From positions 1 through 13,981 of the forward strand of contig JAZNGX010000087.1 in NCBI GenBank assembly GCA_045576675.1: a stretch of 13,981 nt of DNA, written 5' to 3'. The number at the start of each line of letters is the position of its first letter. Position 1 is the first letter of the stretch. Positions 1 through 6,055 of the stretch are shown piece after piece. The notes below the pieces were generated by a model that was given only the letters and a program-made list of their open reading frames with translations, made no database searches and had not been told where the DNA came from. Made by a program: the position numbers and the translations under genes. This DNA comes from JAZNGX01 sp045576675. GTDB lineage: Bacteria; Bacillota; Clostridia; Monoglobales; Firm-18.

Positions 1-2
1 AT

Positions 3-44
3 CAACTCCTTGGCTCACAGAACGACATGGCTACGATCCGACTT
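3..44 (-). other. Untrimmed MGI/BGI sequencing adapter at contig end
   Basis: Read on the minus strand, these 42 bases begin AAGTCGGATCGTAGCC and end AAGGAGTTG. As I remember it, this is base for base the 42-nt adapter used on MGI/BGISEQ instruments. It sits at the very edge of the window, and the cysteine desulfurase reading frame loses family similarity and meets a stop (31-33) exactly inside it. I conclude that it is a library artefact and not genomic DNA. Bases 1-2 are probably also adapter or barcode. The identification is from memory of the adapter sequence. Confidence 0.95.
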
Positions 45-936
45 CACTGTTATTACTACCATATATTTTAACATTTTTAATCGCAGATAAGCCCTTACGA
101 AGAGCTTTGGCAAGCCGATGCTCGTATTCATACAGCCTGTCAACTCCGTAATCAAGAACAAACCTTACGCCTTCAGCCAAACCAACAATACCAACGATGT
201 TTGGTGTTCCGCTTTCTAGGCTGTCGGGCAAAAAATCAGGCTGATATATGCTTTCTGATAATGTTCCTGTTCCACCCTGAATTAACGGTTTAAGCTTAAT
301 ATCTTCTCTTACATACAAGCCACCTGTGCCAGTGGGGCCATACAGCATTTTATGCCCTGCAAAAGCAAGCATAGCAATGTTGTCTTTTTTAACATCAATG
401 TTTACAACTCCTGCAGTTTGTGCTGCATCAACAAGCAGTGGTATGTTTCTTTCTTTTGCAATTTTGCCGATTTCATTTATAGGATTAATTGTTCCTACGA
501 TATTGGAGGCATGGTTGATAATAATTAATTTTGTGTTATCATTTATAGCATCGCTTACACTTCTTGCCGACACAAAGCCATATTTATCAGCGTTCGCAAT
601 GGTATAGTTTGCACCTGATGCAACAACAGGGCGAACGACTGCATTGTGTTCCATTCCGCCTATTACAACGTGGTCGCTTGATGTCACATATCCGTGTATG
701 GCAAGATTAAGTGCAGTGGTTGTGTTTGGAGTAAATGCAATTAACGCCGGATTGTCAATGTTGAACAGCCGTGCAATAAGCTCACGGCACTCATAAATCT
801 TTTCGCCTGAATACAATGAAAGCTTGTGTCCGGAACGCCCGCTGTTTGAAGCGTACTTTTGCATATAGCTGTTCATAGCTTTCACAACAGATTGAGGCTT
901 TTTATGAGTTGAAGCGGCGTTATCAAGGTATATCAT
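45..936 (-). CDS. Cysteine desulfurase family aminotransferase (class V), 3' end cut by adapter
   Basis: PLP-dependent class V aminotransferase of the NifS/CsdA-like group. Such enzymes take sulfur (or selenium) from cysteine or selenocysteine and pass it to acceptors. Seen: N-terminal MIYLDNAAST, substrate/PLP residues His97, Asp170 and Gln173, and the PLP lysine Lys196 in AGHKMLYGPTGTGG. About 297 residues are genuine, against roughly 380 in the family. The missing C-terminus would carry the mobile active-site cysteine loop, so desulfurase activity cannot be confirmed here. The frame appears to stop at 31-33, but that stop lies in adapter. The ATG at 936 is preferred over a TTG at 954 because GAGGT lies 9 nt before it, inside the longer version. 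Its ATG overlaps the DUF3343 stop as ATGA, which indicates translational coupling. The subfamily resembles the one often placed near selenium or sulfur carrier genes (TIGR01977-like); the family is clear, the substrate is not. Confidence 0.9.
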
Positions 937-1181
937 AAAATGTTTACCTCGCAAAAACCGCTTTCTGTCTGTTCATATACTCCTTTAACTGTAATTCCAT
1001 AATCTTTTGCGGCGGTTAAAACTTCGTTTAAAAGGTGCGGCTCAATTATAAGACTGTATGAGCATCCGCCTTTTGTTAACTCTGTTGGTGTATGAACCAT
1101 TTTAACACGCCTGCCACTGTAACGAAAATGATTTTTCATTCTCGTTGCAAGAGTAATAGAATTGAATTGTACATAGTACAT
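933..1181 (-). CDS. DUF3343 putative Se/S carrier-like small protein
   Basis: An 82-residue protein with the DUF3343 pattern: a short beta-alpha-beta fold resembling TusA/YedF-type sulfur carriers, with a cysteine after a Gly-Gly pair (TKGGCSYSL, Cys40). A second cysteine lies near the end (Cys77). This family is annotated as a putative selenium or sulfur carrier, but its biochemistry is little known. It ends in an ATGA overlap with the downstream cysteine-desulfurase-family gene, so the two are probably made in fixed ratio. The simplest reading is that the desulfurase loads persulfide (or perselenide) onto Cys40; that is inference. A strong GGAGGTG site lies about 8 nt before the ATG. cimA ends 21 nt upstream, so the gene is probably in the same transcript. 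Confidence 0.85.
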   Translation of the reverse strand: MYYVQFNSITLATRMKNHFRYSGRRVKMVHTPTELTKGGCSYSLIIEPHLLNEVLTAAKDYGITVKGVYEQTESGFCEVNIL

Positions 1182-1202
1182 AAAAAAACACCTCCGATAG
1201 CA

Positions 1203-2783
1203 TTATATGCCATCAGAGGTTGTATCGTTAAATTCTGATAAATAATATTCAACGCTGTCTACCAACGCAAGCCAGGAGGCTTCAATGATATCAGGCGAAA
1301 CACCAACTGTACGCCACACGTTTTTGCCGTCAGAGGAAGTAATAAGAACACGTACCTGAGAAGCTGTGCCGTCCTTTGAACCTAAAACCCTAACCTTGTA
1401 GTCGCTTAAATATACCTTTGATATATTGGGATAAAAGGTTTCAAGTGCTTTTCTCAATGCTTTGTCAAGAGCGTTAACAGGGCCGTGTCCCTTTGCGGCA
1501 GTTGTTTCATTTTTCCCGTTTACGCTTATTGTAATCATCGCTGTTGCACTTGTATCTATAACAGGCTCGCTTATCATTACGTTGAATTCAACCAAATCGA
1601 AATGCGGCTTAAATTTTTCAAGCTCTTTTGCAGCAAGAAGGTATATGGAGCCTTCTGCACCTTCAAAATCATAGCCCGATTGCTCTAATTTTTTGAGCTT
1701 TTTGAGTATCTTTTTTGTCTGGTTGCTGTCCTTGTTAAGTGACGGCTCAACTGAACGTATAGCAGGCAGAATTGCAGCTCTGCCGCCGATTTCACTTATA
1801 AGCACGTTGCGTTTGTTGCCAACAATTTCAGGCGAAATATGCTCATATGATTTTGAGTTTTTCAAAACTGCATCACTGTGCATACCAGCCTTGTGTGAAA
1901 ATGCGGAGACACCGACATATGGTGCTCTTATATCCTGGTCAACATTTGAAATTTCATTGATGCTTCGTGCAACAAGAGTTAAATATTTAAGCTTGTTATC
2001 GGGAATACAATTGTAGCCAAGCTTTGTCTGCAGCGTTGCAATTACTGTGCAAAGATTTGTGTTTCCGCAACGCTCGCCGAAGCCACAGAATGTTCCGTGA
2101 ACCTGAGTTGCACCTGCTTTAACAGCAAAATAACTGTTTGCGTCTGCCATACCAATGTCGTTGTGAGTGTGTATAGCAATTTCGACATCACTAAAGGTTG
2201 ATGCTACAGTTTTTGTGATTTCATAAACCTTGTCAGGCAAGGTTCCACCGTTGGTATCACAAAGAACAAGCACATCTGCACCTGCGTTTTTTGCAGCCGC
2301 AAGTGTTTGCATAGCATATTCCTCGTCTTCTGCATAACCGTCAAAAAAATGCTCTGCGTCATAAAAAACATATTTGTTGTTTTTTTTCAAAAATTCAATT
2401 GTTTGTTCTATAAGCTTTATGTTGTTCTCTTTTGTGGTACCTAAAATTTCAGTAACGTGAAAAACAGAGGATTTGCCAAAAACTGCAACATAATCAGTTT
2501 TTGCATCTAAAATATGCTGTAACGAAGAATCTTCGTCTGCGGATTTGTCAAGCTTGTGCGTGCTTGTGAAAGCAACAAGCTTTGCATATTTTAATGTAAG
2601 CTTTTTTGCTTCTTCAAAAAACTCTCTGTCCTTTGGGTTTGATGCAGGATTGCCGCCTTCAATAAAATCAACACCCAAATCGTCAAGGTATTGTGTTATT
2701 GTAAGCTTGTCCTGAACTGAAAAAGAAATGCCTTCACACTGTGCACCATCTCGCAGGGTGCTGTCAAAAACACTGATTTTCAT
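1203..2783 (-). CDS. cimA: (R)-citramalate synthase
   Basis: Condenses acetyl-CoA with pyruvate to (R)-citramalate, the first step of the threonine-independent route to 2-oxobutyrate and isoleucine, in the cytoplasm. The 526 residues have the normal length of the long CimA type. Residues 1-270 form the HMGL-like TIM barrel with DSTLRDGAQ (7-15), the metal-binding HTHND (205-209) and GERCGN (236-241). A linker follows, and residues of about 395-520 form the LeuA-type regulatory dimerisation domain. The start DSTLRDGAQCEGISFS and the family-typical C-terminus fit citramalate synthase better than 2-isopropylmalate or homocitrate synthase. The AGGTGAG ribosome site overlaps the stop region of the radical SAM gene 8 nt upstream, so expression is likely coupled. 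The regulatory domain suggests isoleucine feedback, by analogy only. Confidence 0.93.
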   Translation of the reverse strand: MKISVFDSTLRDGAQCEGISFSVQDKLTITQYLDDLGVDFIEGGNPASNPKDREFFEEAKKLTLKYAKLVAFTSTHKLDKSADEDSSLQHILDAKTDYVAVFGKSSVFHVTEILGTTKENNIKLIEQTIEFLKKNNKYVFYDAEHFFDGYAEDEEYAMQTLAAAKNAGADVLVLCDTNGGTLPDKVYEITKTVASTFSDVEIAIHTHNDIGMADANSYFAVKAGATQVHGTFCGFGERCGNTNLCTVIATLQTKLGYNCIPDNKLKYLTLVARSINEISNVDQDIRAPYVGVSAFSHKAGMHSDAVLKNSKSYEHISPEIVGNKRNVLISEIGGRAAILPAIRSVEPSLNKDSNQTKKILKKLKKLEQSGYDFEGAEGSIYLLAAKELEKFKPHFDLVEFNVMISEPVIDTSATAMITISVNGKNETTAAKGHGPVNALDKALRKALETFYPNISKVYLSDYKVRVLGSKDGTASQVRVLITSSDGKNVWRTVGVSPDIIEASWLALVDSVEYYLSEFNDTTSDGI

Positions 2784-2791
2784 AGCCTCAC

Positions 2792-3430
2792 CTACTCAAT
2801 ATACTCTCTTACTCTTAATGTGCAGCCGCGTTCCTCTGCAAGCTTTCTGCACTGATTTATGTCCTCTTGCGAAAGCAAGTCTACAACAGAGAAAATGGTT
2901 TTAATTCCAAGCTTTGCAGACTTTTCACCAAATTCTAAAAGAGCATCAAATGCAGCCTCACCGTAATCACTGTGGCACTGCTCTTGATATTCTTTTGCAT
3001 TTTTGTTGTTAAGGCTGATTGAAACTATATCAAAAAGACCTTTCATATCAGCCGTTACGTCGGTTTTGTGTATTAAATTTGCCTGCCCGTTGGTGTTCAC
3101 ACGTATGGTTTTAACACCCTGTGTCTTTAGCCATTTTGCAACCTCAACGCAGTCATAAAATCTCATAAAAGGCTCGCCAAAGCCGCAAAATACTATTTCG
3201 TCATAGCTAAGCAAATCTCTTGTTTTTAAGTCGGCTATAATTTCTTCAACTGTTGGTTCGCGGTCAAGCCATAATTCGCTTGTTCCGCTTAAGTCGTCAC
3301 TTGTCTGCCACATTGAGCTGTCAACCTCAGGCTGACCTTTTGATGCACGCAGACAAAAATCACAGCTGTTTGAGCATCTGTTTGTAAGGTTAATATATAA
3401 AGAATTTCCTAAATTATAGCTTATTATCAT
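2792..3430 (-). CDS. TatD-associated radical SAM protein
   Basis: A short (212-residue) radical SAM enzyme. Seen: the [4Fe-4S] cluster motif CxxxCxxC (Cys19, Cys23, Cys26, in NRCSNSCDFCLR), the GFGEP SAM-binding motif at 83-87, and a VNTNG strand at 111-115. It lies directly after tatD, matching the family known as radical SAM protein, TatD-linked (TIGR04038-like), whose substrate is unknown. The protein ends soon after the core barrel and shows no added cluster domain or RNA-binding domain. I chose the ATG at 3430 because AAGGA lies 9 nt before it. The ATG at 3439, which overlaps the tatD stop, has AAGGA abutting it with no spacing. Function is open: its conserved pairing with TatD suggests a nucleic-acid or peptide-processing role, but nothing in the sequence decides this. 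Confidence 0.88.
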   Translation of the reverse strand: MIISYNLGNSLYINLTNRCSNSCDFCLRASKGQPEVDSSMWQTSDDLSGTSELWLDREPTVEEIIADLKTRDLLSYDEIVFCGFGEPFMRFYDCVEVAKWLKTQGVKTIRVNTNGQANLIHKTDVTADMKGLFDIVSISLNNKNAKEYQEQCHSDYGEAAFDALLEFGEKSAKLGIKTIFSVVDLLSQEDINQCRKLAEERGCTLRVREYIE

Positions 3431-3435
3431 TAAAA

Positions 3436-4203
3436 TCATTCCTTAATTCTGTAAACTGTTTTTGCATTGTTGTATGTGGTTTGTGACATTTCTTCAAAGG
3501 ATACACCTTTAATTTCTGCAAGCTTTTCGCAAACATAGCGAACAAGTGAGCTGTCATTCCTTTTACCTCTGAAGCCATCAGGTGCAAGGTATGGGCTGTC
3601 TGTTTCAATCAAAATTCTGTCTGATGGAACAATTTTTGCAGTTTCAACTGCGTTTTTTGAATTTTTATATGTCACTGGCCCTGCAAAAGAAATGTAAAAG
3701 CCCATATCAATGTATTGCTTTGCCATTTCGGGACTGCCTGAATAGCAGTGAATTATGCCACGTGCAGTGGTGCTTTTTAGTATTTCCATTGTATCTGCGG
3801 CGGCATCGCGACTGTGTATTGTAATTGGCATATCAAGCTTCTCGGCAAGCTCAAGCTGTCGCTTGAACCAGTATTGCTGAACGTCACGAGGACTGTTGTC
3901 ATAATAGTAATCAAGCCCGATTTCGCCTATTGCAACAACCTTTTTGTGTTGTGCAAGCTGCTCGAGCTCCAAAAGGGTTTCCTCCGTCATATCCTTTGAA
4001 TCGTGAGGATGCATTCCAACAGTTGCATAAATGAAATCATATTTTTCTGTCAATGCAATGCTTGCTTTTGAGCTTTCGATATCGCAACCGATGTTTACAA
4101 AGTGTGAAACACCGCTGTCAAATATTTTTTTTATTGTTTCATCTCTGTCAATGTCAAATTTCTCATCATCAAGATGAGCATGACTGTCAAATAAATTAAG
4201 CAT
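3436..4203 (-). CDS. tatD: TatD family metal-dependent hydrolase (putative DNase)
   Basis: 255 residues, the normal length for TatD/YcfH enzymes, which are amidohydrolase-fold phosphodiesterases with two metal ions and 3'-5' nuclease activity where tested. The metal ligands are all visible: His8 and His10 (DSHAHLDD), Glu94 (GEIGLDYYYD), His130 (IHSRDA), His152 (HCYSGS) and Asp202 (ETDSPYLAP). There is no signal peptide, so it is cytoplasmic. The ATG at 4203 has GAGGA 9 nt upstream. The downstream radical SAM gene starts 5 nt after the stop. Upstream, the gene is separated from metG by a palindromic 272-bp block whose outer stem ends 4 nt before this ribosome site. The metG-tatD order is common in Firmicutes, which supports the call. 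Confidence 0.93.
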   Translation of the reverse strand: MLNLFDSHAHLDDEKFDIDRDETIKKIFDSGVSHFVNIGCDIESSKASIALTEKYDFIYATVGMHPHDSKDMTEETLLELEQLAQHKKVVAIGEIGLDYYYDNSPRDVQQYWFKRQLELAEKLDMPITIHSRDAAADTMEILKSTTARGIIHCYSGSPEMAKQYIDMGFYISFAGPVTYKNSKNAVETAKIVPSDRILIETDSPYLAPDGFRGKRNDSSLVRYVCEKLAEIKGVSFEEMSQTTYNNAKTVYRIKE

Positions 4204-4246
4204 TTAAAAGTTCCTCTATAGGTTTAAGGGAATCTAATCCCGTACG

Positions 4247-4353
4247 CCTTTCACATGTTAAATTTTAGCTTTTTTGAATTGTCGGTCTCTAAAGGCATTA
4301 GCCTTAATTCGACCTTACGCATCAAAAAATCATAAATTTTCCTATGTGAAAGG
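4247..4353. repeat. Long imperfect palindrome A (107 bp)
   Basis: The two halves pair around a 4-nt centre at 4297-4300 (atta). From outside inward the matching blocks are CCTTTCACAT (10 bp), AAA-TTTA (7), TTTTTTGA (8), GGTC (4) and AAGGC (5), with short internal loops between. The inner part (4284-4314) is a compact GGTC/GACC plus AAGGC/GCCTT hairpin. There is no T-run directly after it on either strand, so it does not look like an ordinary terminator. No open reading frame of note lies inside. The regular spacing of blocks suggests a conserved folded element or a small palindromic mobile unit. Confidence 0.7.
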
Positions 4354-4371
4354 TCGAAGAGTTTAGAAAGT

Positions 4372-4456
4372 GCAAATTTTTTGTGAGACAAGGCAAAAGC
4401 ACAAGTTAATATACGATATTATCGAGCATTTTGCTGTAGTATCGCGTAAAATTTGC
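4372..4456. repeat. Imperfect palindrome B (85 bp) with GCAAATTTT ends
   Basis: The ends are perfect inverted copies, GCAAATTTT (4372-4380) and AAAATTTGC (4448-4456). Further in, GCAAAA/TTTTGC (4393-4398 and 4428-4433) and the central TAATAT-acg-ATATTA (4407-4421) share the same centre of symmetry at 4414. A second, offset small palindrome CGATATTATCG lies at 4414-4424. It adjoins palindrome A with an 18-base linker. It looks like one arm of the larger element closed by the repeat at 4221-4492. Confidence 0.65.
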
Positions 4457-4475
4457 CTTTATAAACCGTGCGTTA

Positions 4476-6020
4476 TTAGATTTCCTTAAACCTTGCCTCG
4501 TCAATTCTTGCGAATAACGGAGTTGCTGTGCCAACCTTTGCACTGTCTGCTATTGCTCCGAAATTGTCAAGGCTTTCCCATGTTAAAACGTCGCAGTTAA
4601 TCTGCTGTGCAATTTTTTCTGCAGTTTCGGGCATAAAGGGTTTTAACATAACCGCAATGTATCTGATACATTCAACAAGGTTATATAAAACTGTGTTAAG
4701 TCTTGGTTTTGATGCTTCGTCCTTTGCAAGTGCCCACGGCATTGTTTCGTCAATGTACTTGTTGCTGCGGTGAACAAGTGACCACACTGCGTCCATTGCA
4801 TCAGCAACGTGAAGTGTATCCATTGATTTTGCCATATCAGCCTTTGCCTTTGCTGCACAGCCTATAAGGTCGTTATCAAGCTCATCTGCGGCACCATTTT
4901 TGGATAATATGCCGTCAAAATATTTGTTAACCATTGCAACAGTTCTGTTGACAAGGTTACCCAATGTGTTTGCAAGCTCTGAATTGTATCTGCTTATAAA
5001 GGTTTCGTATGTTATTGTGCCGTCGTTTGCAAAAGGCATTTCGTGCAGTGCATAATATCTTACTGCATCAACGCCGAAGTGGTTAACCAAATCGTCAGCA
5101 TAAATAACGTTGCCCTTTGATTTGCTCATTTTGTCTTCACCGAAAAGCATCCACGGATGACCAAAAATCTGCTTTGGTAACGGCTCACCCAATGCCATAA
5201 GCATAATGGGCCAGTAGATAGTATGGAAACGTAAAATATCCTTGCCGATAATGTGAACATCAGCGGGCCAGTATTTGTTATATAGCTCACCCTTTTCGTC
5301 GGGAGTGTAGCCTAAGGCAGTGATGTAGTTTGAAAGTGCGTCAATCCATACGTAGATAACGTGCTTGTCATCAAACTCAACGGGAACGCCCCATGAGAAT
5401 GAAGAGCGTGATACGCACAAGTCCTGAAGCCCCGGTTTTAAGAAGTTGTTAACCATTTCCTTTTTGCGTGATTCAGGCTGAATAAAGTCAGGATTTTCTT
5501 CGATGTACTGCATTAGTTTATCCTGATACTTGCTCATCTTAAAGAAGTATGCTTCTTCAACGGTTTTCTGAACAGGGCGTCCGCAATCAGGGCAAATTCC
5601 GTTTTCAACCTGTGTTTCTGTAAAGAAGCTTTCGCACGGAACGCAGTACAAGCCTTCGTATTTACCCTTGTAAATATCGCCCTGGTCGTAAAGCTTTTTA
5701 AATATTGCCTGAACGGTCTTTTCGTGATAATCATCTGTTGTTCTTATAAATTTGTCATAGCTTGTGTTCATCAAATCCCAGATTTCACGCACCTGACCTG
5801 CAACATTGTCAACGTATTCCTTTGGAGTGATGCCTTCCTTTTCAGCAAGCTCCTGAATCTTCTGACCATGCTCGTCAGTACCTGTTAAAAAGAACACATC
5901 GTCACCGATTAAACGTCTGTAACGTGCTATAGCATCGGTTAAAACAATTTCATATGTGTTGCCGATATGCGGCTTTCTTGAAGTATATGCGATAGCGGTT
6001 GTTATATAATATTTTCCCAT
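4476..6020 (-). CDS. metG: Methionyl-tRNA synthetase (short form)
   Basis: Charges tRNA-Met with methionine in the cytoplasm. Class I signatures are clear: the HIGH box as HIGN (18-21, in YTSRKPHIGN), the KMSKS box (297-301, in GEDKMSKSKGN) and a zinc knuckle with Cys126, Cys129, Cys143 and Cys146. An anticodon-binding helical domain fills about residues 345-500. At 514 residues it lacks the C-terminal Trbp111/EMAP-like tRNA-binding domain found in longer (about 650-residue) MetRS proteins; it ends naturally at PLFARIDEARFKEI. I chose the ATG at 6020 because AAAGGA lies 9 nt before it. The in-frame TTG at 6038 has the ribosome site inside the coding part. It follows rqcH by 35 nt, with no room for a T-box leader, so it is probably driven from the rqcH promoter. 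Confidence 0.96.
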   Translation of the reverse strand: MGKYYITTAIAYTSRKPHIGNTYEIVLTDAIARYRRLIGDDVFFLTGTDEHGQKIQELAEKEGITPKEYVDNVAGQVREIWDLMNTSYDKFIRTTDDYHEKTVQAIFKKLYDQGDIYKGKYEGLYCVPCESFFTETQVENGICPDCGRPVQKTVEEAYFFKMSKYQDKLMQYIEENPDFIQPESRKKEMVNNFLKPGLQDLCVSRSSFSWGVPVEFDDKHVIYVWIDALSNYITALGYTPDEKGELYNKYWPADVHIIGKDILRFHTIYWPIMLMALGEPLPKQIFGHPWMLFGEDKMSKSKGNVIYADDLVNHFGVDAVRYYALHEMPFANDGTITYETFISRYNSELANTLGNLVNRTVAMVNKYFDGILSKNGAADELDNDLIGCAAKAKADMAKSMDTLHVADAMDAVWSLVHRSNKYIDETMPWALAKDEASKPRLNTVLYNLVECIRYIAVMLKPFMPETAEKIAQQINCDVLTWESLDNFGAIADSAKVGTATPLFARIDEARFKEI

Positions 6021-6055
6021 ATTTACCATTCCTTTCAAAAGTACATTTTATTGTA

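Larger units (their letters stand above)
4221..4492 (-). repeat. Outer inverted repeat closing a three-way-junction-like element between metG and tatD
   Basis: Bases 4221-4246 and 4467-4492 are inverted copies matching at 22 of 26 positions: runs of 9 and 8 pairs, a single mismatch between them, then shorter paired runs. The right arm is the end of metG (its last five codons, the stop and nine bases beyond). The left arm ends 4 nt before the tatD ribosome site. The arms enclose two further long palindromes (4247-4353 and 4372-4456) with almost nothing left over. A minus-strand transcript could therefore fold as a closed stem carrying two hairpins. No clear target-site duplication is visible outside the arms. 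It could be a MITE-like insertion, an inverted duplication of the metG tail, or a structured regulatory RNA; I cannot decide without other copies. Confidence 0.7.

Noticed and set aside
31..33. TAG stop as the natural end of the cysteine desulfurase gene
   Set aside because: The stop lies inside the adapter-derived 42 bases, and the protein is about 80 residues short of the family.
3437..3439. ATG overlapping the tatD stop as the radical SAM start
   Set aside because: AAGGA abuts this ATG with no spacing, while the ATG at 3428-3430 has it at 9 nt and keeps every motif.
6021..6055. T-box leader before metG
   Set aside because: The gap to rqcH is only 35 nt, far too short for a T-box, and it shows no specifier or terminator structure.
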